Shown piece after piece: positions 12,410-24,770 of a stretch of 64,000 nt of DNA. The notes under the pieces are model-generated. The model was not told the origin of the DNA and did not search any database. It saw nothing but the letters and a program-made list of their open reading frames with translations. Position 1 is the first letter of the stretch, and every line of letters starts with the position of its first letter. The DNA lies in contig WBMV01000026.1 of NCBI GenBank assembly GCA_013396655.1, positions 1-64,000 on the forward strand, written 5' to 3'. Origin of the DNA: Campylorhamphus procurvoides. Taxonomy: Eukaryota > Chordata > Aves > Passeriformes > Dendrocolaptidae. The position numbers were made by a program, and so were the translations under genes.

Positions 12410-12830
12410 CTCTACTGAAGTCTCCTTTTTTTCATACTGGGTAACTGGTACAGCTGCAACCACATCCCCTTCAACTGCTCAGCACCACCTCCCACACTGA
12501 GCTTCAGTCATGGATCAACTCATCCATTTACCACTTGTTCAACCTTGTCATCAGTCTGCTTTGTTTCTTTTTCCATGTCTCGATGGATGCATTTGACCTC
12601 CTTCAGAATCATTCATCTTCTCCATCTCTTTCTGTTCAGTACCTCGTAAGCCCCTTGATCTATCAATGTCCAGTACTTATTTACTATCTCCAACCTTGTT
12701 TTCATCCATTTTCTCCTTTAGCAGTTCAGGTTTCTTCATCCACCTAGCACAAAACAACCTTTCATCCACTATTAGTTACTATGACTCTTCTTCAACATTC
12801 AAATTATGTCCCTTACCTTTCTAAAATTAG
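12410..12830. other. Pyrimidine-rich segment, origin unknown
   Basis: For about 400 bases the plus strand is strongly enriched in C and T, with recurring CATCC, CTTC and CTCC words and few G residues. The 70-codon open frame inside it (12535-12747) is rich in Ser, Phe, Leu and Pro, as expected of translated pyrimidine-rich DNA. I recognise no repeat family. It could be a decayed pyrimidine-rich microsatellite or an intronic splice-acceptor-like tract. Confidence 0.35.
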
Positions 12831-15800
12831 AACTTTGCTGAAACTCTTGTAATCTTGTAAAACAAGATCACAAACAAAACAAAAAATATTTTAAGCTGTT
12901 TCTTGTTACAAGTGATTGAAAAATGATGTTTGAATGCTTTGCATATGCATACTATAGGTAAGTCTAAAAACTTGGATTATGAGGAGTTACATGGGAAGTA
13001 GGTATATTCTCCACCCTCCTTATCAGTCTACGCAGTTGTTGTCCAACTGGGGCATTTATCATTGAGAAGGATTTTTTCTTTTGGAGAATGTCTAATAAAG
13101 CAAGAATACAAAACTGTATACCCTGAAGGTTGTATGACTGGAAGGTTGTGCCTGGATTACTCATTCCTGTCTGCCACATGAAAGTGTTTACTTTGTGTTT
13201 GGGTCCACAGTTTAAAGCATCATATTTGTGCAATGTATATCAGTCAACCTTAAAACCAGCATTTCTAACCAAGGATAATGAAAAATATAGAATCTGGCAT
13301 TTATCATAATTGCGTGTTTTCCTAAAAAGGCAAGAAAGACGTTATCATAACTGGAAAAAAATGGGCTATTAACCACATTGACATAAACACTTTTTTTTTT
13401 TTCTTTTCTAGTCATATTAGCACTTGCAATTTTAAATACAGTTCATTTGTTTAGGATGAATCTAAATCTTGTCACATTCAGACATTATCTCAGCACATTC
13501 TGGAGAGGCATTCTATTACATGTCAAACAACTTCTAATTACAAAAACCAGATTTTTGACATTTATACATGGATCTCAACTTGGATGATTCAGACACAAAA
13601 TGTATGCATATACCTATATGTAAAATAGATATCTAATTCAGTCTATGTATGAAATGTAATTTTGAGTTCCCCAATGGGTCTTATCTGATGTTTGCACCAT
13701 CCCTGCACGAGGACATGTAGAGGAGTCTGTGGAGCTGCTAAATCTGATATATTCATTTGTCTGAAAAGCAGAAGTTCATCTGGTTGCTTTATGGGGCAGG
13801 CTGTGATACCAACCTGTGGACACAATATCTTCTCTTAGGTAGTGCACATTTTGCATTGCTATTTTGTCCTGTGTGAATACGTGCCAGGCACAGCTGGTGC
13901 CCCACGCAAGCACAGCCAACCAGCTGCTTCTCACACCTGGGACCACAAAATGAGAAAGGCTGCATTGCTGAACTATAAATGCCTAAGAAAGGACTTAATT
14001 ATGGAACTGTGGAAATCAGTTGTTCACTCAGTGCTTGACATTTGTATTGCCACTTTCAACTGCATGAGCTCCCATATGACTGCAATTCCTGGTCAGACTT
14101 TCCCAGAAAAATCCAGGGATTACATGGAAGAATATGGGCAAATCAGTGGATTTGTTTCAATCACTAACGTCACAAAATACTAAAAACAAAGGCATTGACA
14201 AATGAGTGCATTAAAGAATCCCACACTAAGCTTAAAAAAATCCCCTTGATTTCTGGCTAAAGCATGGTCCTCCAAACTACCTCAATGTGTGGAGTACTGG
14301 AATATTTTGCACTTACATTTCTCCTTGGAACTGCCTGTATTTTGTGCATTGGAAAATCATTCCAGAGAAGCTACATCTTAAGCAAGGTAAAGCAAAATGG
14401 TACTATCTTCTTGCTTAGAGGACTCTTCACCATTTTATGCTCTGTAGGTACACTATCTAGCTAAAAATATAACACACAACTAACCAAAGTGCTAGAAAAA
14501 CAAAAAATAGCTGATATTACATAAAAAGATGGGAAGCTCAATGCATAAAACTTACTCCGTCTCTCATGCATACCATGTACTTTTCTCAGGCTATTCATCC
14601 AGTACAAGAAAATCCACCTAATGTGTATCTGATTTCACTGGTCACCCAGTAGGGCTGTTGCTGGTCAGCTGGCCAAAGAAGAGCTGATTCAATGGACCCT
14701 GTCTGACAGCCTGGAAGACTTGTATGGCTTAGATGAGGTTTAGATGCCCCAGGCACCCCATGGCCTCAAGAAGCCCAAGGGTTGTACGGGCCAACACACA
14801 GCTATCTATAGAAATGGACACAAACAAATTCATGACTTGCTCAAGATCTCACTATGTGTCTGGCATTACAGATTAGGAGCTAAGTGCTGCTCTAAAAACT
14901 ACTGCTGTAAATCCATGGTGGTCAAGACCATTTGACCTCATATTTCTACAGTCTCACTCCTTTTGTCACTTGACAAGCAGTCTGTCAAGAAAATGTTGTT
15001 CTCTGGATTTTTTACATAGCAGGCTTTTACTAAACAAATTGCACTGGAATTTTTAGAAGTGGTTTAAAGGAGGTAATCAATTCCTATCCAAAGGTAACAC
15101 TAGAGGAGTGCAGAACTCTGATACCAGTCATTATGGAAAACAAGAGAGATACATTATTTTGAGAATAATGAGGCTTGGCATTTTCCTTTTTTATCCATAT
15201 ATTCTTTTTCCTCTCAGAAACATTGTCTCTTTTTCTGTTTCTAAGCTTCCCTTCATCTTGTGATCAGATCACTGTCCTTCCAGTGATCACAGCTGCCCAA
15301 AACTGCAAAAACAGACAGAAAAAAGCAACACAACATGGATGAAAAACAGAATGTTCTCTGTGTTCTGATGTACTTGTTAAGCAACAGAGATTGCACAGAA
15401 AAAAAGTTTCTTGTTGCATTCATTAAATATATCTCAAGGCTGTTTGTGCATACTCTCCTTGAAAGCCAAAAGCAAGCCAAGAAGGGAGGAAAGGACTCTT
15501 CTTTCTTTCAAGCACCCTTCAGGATAAAAAAAACTACACCCGGTATTTCTCTAATGAATAGATGACTTCATTATACAGATCTGGTAATCATGTAGATGTT
15601 GAAAGGTAGCTACATCTATTTTTATCTTGTCAATCTAATGGACCAAAAAGGCTTAAAATGTCTATAACCAGTCTGCCAGATATAGCTCGCTGCTAGATGT
15701 TTGTTCCACAAGTATACACAGCAGAAATGGCACCCCACACATGTATTTCACTGGTCGAATTCAAGCTGGCTCAGATAAGAGAATGGACATCACCATACCT

Positions 15801-15906
15801 ACTGCTGCATTCTGCCTGGGTGAATGGAGCTTGCAGCATAGCCAAGTGTATCACTAGAGGCAAAAGTAGTAATGCTTATACAGCTTTAAACCATTTCCAG
15901 AACTTA

Positions 15907-15925
15907 AATTGCAATGAATTGCAAT
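15907..15925. promoter_or_regulatory. Two C/EBP-like ATTGCAAT sites one helical turn apart
   Basis: AATTGCAAT occurs at 15907-15915 and again at 15917-15925, so the repeat period is exactly 10 bp. ATTGCAAT is a recognised C/EBP-type core. The pair may equally be a small tandem duplication without function. Confidence 0.2.
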
Positions 15926-17419
15926 TTGTTACAATCTCTAGAATCACTAGAAACTTTTATTTCAGTATTATTGAGGTGTAGCAGAAATGTTTACAAGAAT
16001 GAGCAGTCCCACAAATACCCGCCACACTAGACAGTTGCTTTCATCCTCAGACAAATGTATGAGCTTGAATTTCTTCTCCTTTACTTTGACTTTACATAGA
16101 ATTATTTGAGCTGTCATAAAGAATCAGACCAATTATCCATCTAATCCACTATCACATCTTTGACAGAGGCCACGACCCCATGCTTCAAATGAAGGTGAAA
16201 GGAACTCTGCAGTTGACAATTATGAAACAATTGGCCCATAGGCAAAAAAAATGTCATTAGTTAATGGTTTGTCCTAAACTCAGAAATCTATGAGTTTTTA
16301 TCCCTTTTCAAAAGGACATGTTTTATCTAATATAAGTATTCTTCAGTCACACGTATCTCTTGCACTATTTTAATGCTTTCAAACTCTGAGTTTCAGTTTA
16401 TTCACAGACAAATTAAACATGATGCAAAGGAAAGGACAATAAAAATAATTAATCTCATTGTCATTCAATATTAGTGACTACCTTCAATTTCAGTGACTAT
16501 TCCTTTTGTTTGGTATAAAGATAAGAGATATAACAAGGGCAATAATTGCAATGCATTTGCCAGTGCTTCTAATGTATTATACCTTACTTGTTGTTTATAC
16601 AAGTTATGTTCAGACTTCTCATGCCCTCTTCATGACTTTCAAAGCCTTCTGCTCCTATTTATCTTGCTCTCCAAAATATTTCCATTCTTTTTTAAAGGAG
16701 ATGAATAAAATTTAGCACAGAAAATTTAAACTGATGATACTGAATATTCTCCAAATTATTTTCTACTTGGTCTTTGATCACTTTAATATCATTGTCTATT
16801 TGAAAGTTTCTGTGCGCTAACCAGAATTATTAAAAAACTCCCTGGAATGGCACCTCGTTCCTCAGCAGGAGCAATTTCAATATCTTTAGGTCCAGTGAGG
16901 TTTATGGATAATTCAAATAAATATTTTACTATTCTTTATTTTGCATCTGACATCTTCAAATTTCTTCTGCTATCATGCCAACTAAGTAATGAAGGTTCAT
17001 TAAGCCTCTGAGAAGCTAAGTAAGCCTAACCCTTAACTATTGTGATTTAATTTGCAATCCCCTCTGCTGCTCTTGATCTTTCCTGGAGAGTGTTTGAAAA
17101 ATTCTGCTCAAACAGTATGACAGACATTGTCAAATCAAACAAAATTACTGTATCTATTATCTCCTGATTCAGAAGCTGTGTAGTTTTGAAACTTCAGGCT
17201 CAGCACTCTAACACTGCTACCCACACCACAGTCAACCAGTGGTAAGGATCATAGGCAGAGGGAACAGATGATTGATTGTGTCTGCTAATGAAAAGATACC
17301 CAAATCAGTGGGATTTTGGTGGAATTATTACTGATTCACAGTATACCAATGTAAGTATCAGGGTGAAGTGTCTAGTAGAATTTAAGCATCTGACTGTAGA
17401 GATTAAATGTTTTGATTAA

Positions 17420-17441
17420 AATAATAATAATATATATATAT
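17420..17441. repeat. AT-rich microsatellite (ATA/TA)n
   Basis: A short run of ATA triplets passes into a TA dinucleotide run. It is a simple sequence repeat with no other signal. Confidence 0.75.
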
Positions 17442-20400
17442 CTGTGTCAATCAGATTTCTGCCACAAAATGCCAATGAACTTCTTCTGACTTGAAAGTGC
17501 TCATAGAAGGGGGAAACTCAGGGCTCGTGAAAATTGCAAGTTAAATGAAAGCAGTAGCACACTAGGGGATATATATTGCGGTTCCAGAAGCATGGTGCTG
17601 ATCCAAAATACACTCAGTCTCCCTTTAACTCCTTTGAGTTTTCACACCAACTTCCAGACGTATCTTTCCAGGCTTATTAGACTTCTCTTGTCATATTTTT
17701 TGCAACATTGAACATACACTGCAGTTATTTAAAGACAGGTATGTTTACATTTGCTTAGCAGAATATAAGGATTCAGATACCTTCTATCACTCTTTAAGAC
17801 TGACATATTAACTTCAATAATAACCTTTCCTATTAGAAATTCACATTAAAATAACTTAAAAATGAGAAACAAACCAGGGAGAAGTATCACCTCTGAGTTG
17901 TCAGCTCCAGTGTGACTTGGGGCTTGCAATACAGCCTCGAATGCAATTCCTAGGCAATAAGCTTAACTGAAATCTAAAGGCAGAGAATTCCAACAGAAAG
18001 GTAAAGCTTTCTATTGCTTGAAAAGACACCTGGCACAGAAACACAGGCAGCAGTAGGGAAATACTGAACAAACATCACTTCCTTATGAGGGCCAAAATGT
18101 ATTTTCATTTCCACTTCATTTTGTATGTTTAATACAGAATGATTTTTAATCTACTGTTCATGCATTCTAATCATGTCAGATGTGTGGGCGCCATGTAATT
18201 CTTGATGAATAATAAGGAATGCAAATAGTGCTATCTTCACACTCACAGTTGACTGCACTCTGTTGGCTCCCCATCAGCACCTCATTTATCAGCTACTAAT
18301 TTTCAGAGAGATAATGTCTAAAGCTAGAGGAAGATCTTTGTGCAACAACAGTATATTGCTGAGGAAGGACATTAGAAGCATCTGACTGATTACATGTGCG
18401 CCAAGACAGTCTTATTTGATGGAGCTAATGTTCTAAAATTCCCTCACCTTATTTGGTAGGACTTTTTACTGTTACACTCAGCAACAACTAATAATGAGTT
18501 TTGCAATCTCACAAAATATTCAGTTATCTCTCAGTTTATACAGACATTTCTTCTTTGGAACAATTACATATTGAAGTGTGAATGGCAACAGCCCACTCTA
18601 AATGAAGACTGCAAAAATAAATGCCTAATATAACCTGAAATTATTAGTACTCTAAGTATAAATTTCATATGAAAAGAATTTATAAGACTACTAGTAGCAT
18701 CATCAACCAATGCTGATGACTGAGATGTTATGCATTTCCCACTACTTTCCATTTCCTTTCTTCCCTGCATCACATAGACATTTCTGCAGTTAAGTCGGAA
18801 TTTAAGTTTACCTTCATTGAGTAAACCGATTTAAAACTTTTGATGCAGTAAATAAATATTTATGTTTGCAGTTTTTTAGATTTTAGAATGGATGAAGAGT
18901 AACATAATTAAATATAGTTTCATATTGTCAATAAGCTTCCATCTTTCTGCACAGGGATTTTGCCATCCAACTTGTTTCATATATAAATAGCATTTCCTCA
19001 CAGAAAATAAATTTTGAAATAACTTAGGGAGTTACAAAACCTAATCACTCAGGTTGCATTAGAAAGTTTCCATGCTCACAGATGTGGGCCCTGGAGGAAA
19101 TTTGATATGCAATTCATCTCTACATTTATTTGTTTTGATGTCATATTCTAAGACACTATTCTCATTTTCTTATATGCCTTATTAGAAATTAGCTTTTCAG
19201 GGTCAGGAATTTGATATCAAACAGCAAAATAGATCTTTAAATGTTATTGAAACTTTGAAATAACTATCACTCTTCAGATGTCTGGTTATTAATATCTCTG
19301 CTACCACTAACTGCACTACCAAAAATAAAATCTAAATTTTGTCGGTCCATGAGCCATAGAAAACTTTTTCTAATATATAGATTCCTCTAATTTGCTGGTA
19401 CTCATATGCAAGCTACTTTAACCTTGACCTTCTAAGATCTAAGCCTTTTAATGATCATGCAGAAATCTTCATGTCTCATTAAAAAAAGCATGAAACTTCT
19501 GGAAAGTAAGAAATCACATTGGAATTGGTTTCCCATCTACACAGGAAATCTTTTCTGTCGCACAAAAAAATTGAGAAAATCCTATATTTAATGAATTTAA
19601 AATCAATTTCTGGTTAGCAAGATGTCTTAAATTATGAATAAGATGCCTGGTCTACTCCTAAGTCTTCGACTAACTTTCTGTGTGACCTCCAGAAACTGAT
19701 GTGACTAATTGCATTTTGAGAGTCACATCTCCACAAAGAACTCCTGATTTATATCTTTTCACAGTGTTTTGATTTCTGAAGAAGAAAATATTCTATAAAT
19801 TCTTAAAAAAGTATTATTTAAGCCTTATCTGTGGAGATGAAAAAACTCCTAAATAAAATTTTCTGATACTATGAATGTCTACCACTTTTTGTTATTTTTG
19901 TACTTATAGCAGTTTTAGCACTTTTGTTTTGGTGGGTTTTTTTTCCTTCAGTAGAACAGCAGTGTTTAGGAACTGAAACATAATGGAAGAAAATAGGACC
20001 TCAGACAGATATATTAGTATGTCCAGCATATTAAATGAATATTCATTCTAATCTCTTATGGATAGACAGAAAAAGAAAAATTAATTAACAGTATTCAAGG
20101 ACAATATAGAACAATATTCTGTGATGTGATTTATTTTTCCATTATTGGAAAACATTGTAGAGTTGCTTTGAACTTTAGCAAAAACTGGTGGCACTTTGTT
20201 TTGATATAAGAGTCTTTTATCAAACTCCACTTCTTCGTCATGATGCCTTTTCAATTATGGTGCAAACTCTGCCTGCATGTTGCCAATCCACAGACTGCCA
20301 GTCTTGGGGTTTTGGCAACAATTGCATACTATATGAAGCCCAACCTTCATGTAACTTATATGAAGAAAAATCATGCAATGCTTATAGTTCCTGTTTTCCT

Positions 20401-22472
20401 CTGAGCTTTCCCTAAGTAGAGCATGCCATTTCTGTCTAGTCTGTAATGGTTTTGTTACATAAACTGAGTCACTGACAAAATTTGATGTCAAATCCTATTC
20501 ACTGGGGATTGTTTATAGCCAAAAGATCAGAATGACTTCCAACCAGTTTTGTCAGGACCCAATGTCTGGCTTCCCTTACAGAATTATCCTAGGTTCACTA
20601 CCACTTTTTCATGTTATTATAATTCTAAAAGAGTTACTGTAGAGCTTTCTTTTCAGAAACATGAACAGCAGCACTGGCATTTTAATTTCATTCTTTGTAC
20701 CACAAACATAAACATATACTTTAATATGGGATCACTAAAACCAAATATATAGTTTCACATTTCAGTGGATTTCAAACAATGTCGATATTTTTAATTCTCT
20801 ATTTAGCCATGATAGACAGAAAATCAGTTTGTTGTTTTTTTTTGTCTGACTAGATCAAGTTTATAGAGCTGAAGTGATACTGCATCAATTTACATTGCTT
20901 CTTGCTAATTTGTAACAGCCTGGGCAGAATGTCATTAATCTTTGTGGAAAAAAAGCTATTGTTTACTCCTCACTGGGAAATACTGATATAATAAAATGCA
21001 ATCAATAAAAACTCTGCTGTTACAATTAAATGATGTGTATAGGTATTTTTAAAATATCAATGTCTTGTATTTCAGCTCCACTTCTTTGTTTACTTGGTTT
21101 TGCTTGAGCGGAATCTACTGAATGGATTATTCAAGCCTTAGAGACAAAAGTTCAACACTCAGGGATGAATAGAAATTGTAAATTTCAATAGATCAACTAG
21201 GATTTATTTTAAACTGCATATTTTAGGTATGCTAAATATGTACTCAAGTTTCAGTAACTAAAATTCTTTTTCCTGACAACTCTGAGGAGGAAAAAGGATT
21301 TTATTTAAAACAGATCTTGCACTATTTTAAGGTCCATTTGTTTCTTCTCACAGGTATGTTTTTAGAGCACCATTTTAATCTGAAGGCTGCTTTAAAAAGT
21401 TTAAAAACCTTCTATATGAAGTGATGGGGACTTTACATTATTTCTAAATCATTGATAGATACATTTGGTCATTGTGTTTTATTAACCATGAGCAGATAAT
21501 TTAGTAAAGAAGATACAAATGAATGGTCAACCCATGGAATTTTCACCTAAGCAAAAACTAGTTGGATGAGGCTGTAATTGTACAGGGTGGAAAATTATGA
21601 CCACAAAAGGGAAAAAAAAAAGGTTACAAATTTAGCTCTGATCTTTAGGTTATATAAAAGGCATCCCAAATTGCCATCTTTTAATGGCCTTAAAAATGCA
21701 TATACTAGTCTCATTTCCTAGAGTGCTAGAAGGTATGAAATTTGGTTACATAGAAATATAAAGTAATGACAATTGAGACAGGAGTGGAATAGTTAGTTCT
21801 GTAGCAGATCTACTTCAGAAGAGGTTTGCAGTGAGCAGGAATAGGTGCTGGTGTTTGGCTAGTGGTTTGGCTCTCCTCCAGTTTATTTTGTTACCTAATA
21901 TGACACAGCTGAGAGTCAGAATTTACAGTGATTTACACTGATTTCCAAAAAACATGGCTAGCACTTTCATCCAGTTCTGATGTTACATTAAGTATTGGAA
22001 GAGTAATTTCACCCAGCTGTCTTTCTAGGGAATACGTGCACATGCAAATATAAATAAATATATGTAAATATCTGCAAAAACAGCCTGATGGAGTCTAGTC
22101 CTTCAAGGAAAATTGAGAATGTGTAATACAATTATTTTTATATCTTTTAATTTTACAGTTTTGCAAGACTTAAAGGAGTAGAAGTTAAACTTCACATGAC
22201 TTTTCTGGTCTTTATTGAAAAAAACCCACTGAATTATGAATATGCAGGTTTAATGGAATGTACTCATCCATTTTGAAGTATTTTAAAAATTTTATTCTAA
22301 AATGTTGGAATACCTGATGAAAAACTTATGGGAAATAGATGCCTCCTTCCTGTTAGGATCTATATTAGAGTCCACACTTCTTCACCTAATTAATTAGTAA
22401 TGATAATGAGAAATTACATTTCTTATTGACTCCCAATTCAGTTACTAAATTTTCTTCAGCGTTAATTTTATG

Positions 22473-22512
22473 CTTGGAAACTTTACTGCTTTCTTGGAAA
22501 CTTTACTGCTTT
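22473..22512. repeat. Perfect 20-bp tandem duplication
   Basis: The 20-base unit at 22473-22492, beginning CTTGGAAACT and ending TTACTGCTTT, is repeated exactly and directly adjacent at 22493-22512. Two identical copies without divergence suggest a recent slippage or duplication event, and the locus is a good candidate for copy-number variation between individuals. Confidence 0.95.
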
Positions 22513-23061
22513 CTGTGTACCTTGGCTAACAAAAGACCTGGAATTTTAGCAAAGTACAGAATTTATATCCTTTAACAACACTTAGAAATACGGAAATATA
22601 TAAATTTATGTCATAAAAATGGGAAATCTATCTTCTTTTCTATTCATATTGAAAATAATTTCATTCTGAGAGATAAAAATCTAAGTGTTTATACTTTCCT
22701 ACATGTAGAAATGTCTAAGTCAGAAAATGGAAAACACTTTCAGGTGATGTACTGCATAGCTTAAGAATGGAGAATAAGTTCTTTAGCACAACTATCTGTG
22801 GCTGACTCTAAAACTGCTGAAATTCAAGGGACAAGCTTCTGATGACTTCAAAAGGTTTCAAAGGTTTTTGAACAGGACCCCTAGTGTCTCATCCACTCTA
22901 GTTTCCAACACCCTGAGCAATAAAACTCCCTCTAGTCTTCTTTAATTAGCTCACCCAGTAATTTTGTGAATTATTTTAAATAGAGAATCCATTTTACAGC
23001 CTTGCTCATTTCATAGTTACTTGTATAGAGCTCTCCCATTAGCACATTCTCAGAGAATCCA

Positions 23062-23086
23062 ATTATTTATTTATTTATTTATTAAA
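23062..23086. repeat. (ATTT)n tetranucleotide microsatellite
   Basis: About six ATTT units in a row, ending in ATTAAA. It is an ordinary short microsatellite. Confidence 0.9.
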
Positions 23087-23325
23087 TTCAGAATGCCTTT
23101 CTTCCATATCTAATCTCAATTTCCACAATCACAGGGATAGCCGTTTTATAACCCAGGAAATCCCTTGATGTCTTTTTGTGTGACTGCGGTACACCAGTAG
23201 ATATCTAGACTATTAATATTTCATTTGACTTGGATATATTGTACTTTAAAGCATCCTGGAAATACCATTTCCTCTTTTTGCAGCAGAGCTAATAGTTTGC
23301 AGTAGATGTTTCTAGTGCCTCTATT

Positions 23326-23345
23326 CAAGACAAGACAAGACAAGA
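23326..23345. repeat. (CAAGA)4 pentanucleotide repeat
   Basis: Four exact CAAGA units, followed by the imperfect unit GAAAA. The purine-rich run is short. Confidence 0.9.
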
Positions 23346-23879
23346 GAAAACAAATTGAATCACAGTTTGCTGGAGTTGTGATTACTTTAGATACACTGTT
23401 GACATATCATTGCTACTTTCTTGTAAGAAGTATCGGCACTGATGTTCCAGCAATATGAGACAACACTCAAAACTTTTATTTGGCTATTCTGTCTTTCTAC
23501 AGTGTAATTTCCATTATATTTTAACTCATACTAGGAGGTACTGATTAAATCAGTATATTTGCCAACACCTCAACCTCTCTGGCCACCTCTCTGGCCAGGG
23601 ACCTTAATGGCAGCAGTATTCTACCTTTGATATTAAGTCCTATAAATAAGTCAAGTTCTCAAAAAATAATATCTCAGTACAAAGTCAGATATGCGCAATA
23701 TATTTAATTCTTTTTCTAAGTGCAACACTAAGGATCTTAACCAAAACACTGCAAAGGCATTTTATAATTCTAAACTGATAGGAAGGACAACTATTTTATG
23801 ACCATTCAATAACAATGTTTTACTACAGTTAATCACAAATTTCACATCAACTAAATGAACAATCTGTGCTTTAAATATC

Positions 23880-24770
23880 ATATAATGTTAAGGGGTTGGA
23901 AGGGACCTTAAAGATCATCTAGTTCCAACCCCTTTGCCATAGGCAGGCTTACCTTCCACTAGACCAGGCTGCTCAAAGTCCCCTGCAAACTGGCCTTGAA
24001 CTCTTCCAGGGATAGGGCACCCACAGCTTCTCTGGAAAACCTGTTCCAGTGTCTCCAGTCTCTCTTTACCCTCACAGTGAAGAATTTCTTCCTAATATCT
24101 AATTTTAACCTATTCTCTTTCAGCTAAAATCCATCCCTGTCTTGTCCTAGCACTACATGCCCTTGTAAAAAAGTCCCTTTCTGGCTTTCTTGAAGTACTA
24201 GAAGGTGCTCTAAGGTTTCCCCAGAACTTTCTCTTCTCCAGGCTGAACAATCTCAACACTCTCAGACTGTGTTTGTAGGGGAGGTGCTCCAGACCTCTGA
24301 TATCTTTGTGGCTTCCTCTGGGCTCACTCTGATAGGTTCACATCCTTCTTATGTTGGGGGTCCCAGGACTGGACCTCCAGGTGGGGGTCCCACAAGAGCA
24401 GAATAGTGGGGAAGAATCACCTCCTTAGATCTCCTGCCCACATTGATTTTGATTCAGCCCAGGACATAGTTGACTTCCTGGACTACAAGTGCACATTGCC
24501 AAATCATGCCGAGCTTGTCAACCAAGACCTCAAGTACTTCTCCTCAGGGCTGCTCACAATCCATTCTACACCCAGCCTGTATTTGTGCTTGAGATTGCTC
24601 CAACTCACACGCAAGACCTTGCATTTGGCCTTGTTCAGCTTCATGAGGTTTGCACAGACCCACCTCTCTAGCCTGTCAAGGTCCCTCTGGATGGCATCCC
24701 TTCCCTCCAGCGTGTCGACCACATCTCACTGCGTGGTGTCACTGACAAAACTGCTGAGGGTGCACTCACA
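23880..24770 (-). mobile_element. CR1 LINE fragment, C-terminal RT to 3' end
   Basis: On the minus strand the fragment starts (5' truncated) near 24770 with ECTLSSFVSD, which corresponds to CR1 RT motif C; the usual F-A-D-D is changed to F-V-S-D, so a catalytic aspartate is lost. An in-frame stop follows a few residues later, then [33 protein letters not shown] and [10 protein letters not shown] (24722-24504), which are hallmark CR1 residues. Near the 3' end the reading EEFKASLQGTLSSLV followed by a stop is the usual CR1 pol C-terminus. The plus strand at 23891-23930 shows the very familiar bird CR1 3' sequence containing GGTTGGAAGGGACCTTAAAG. The terminal octamer microsatellite is decayed (near 23878-23890). 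The copy is dead and typical of 5'-truncated CR1 insertions. Confidence 0.97.

Larger units (their letters stand above)
12831..23874. other. AT-rich non-coding DNA, no gene seen
   Basis: The longest open frame is 113 codons (13842-14183), unlike any protein I recognise and within what random AT-rich sequence of this length gives. Small simple repeats occur: an ATA/TA tract at 17420-17441, a 20-bp tandem duplication at 22473-22512, (ATTT)n at 23062-23086, (CAAGA)4 at 23326-23345, and a 12-bp tandem duplication (CACCTCTCTGGC-type) near 23572-23595. Two ATTGCAAT sites 10 bp apart lie at 15907-15925. No named interspersed repeat or RNA gene is visible. Confidence 0.65.

Noticed and set aside
3245..24770. 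The CR1 pieces at 3245-4195 and 23880-24770 as two halves of one split element
   Set aside because: They cover adjoining parts of pol on the same strand, but in the wrong order: reading along the minus strand, the 3' half comes before the 5' half. Two separate insertions are simpler.
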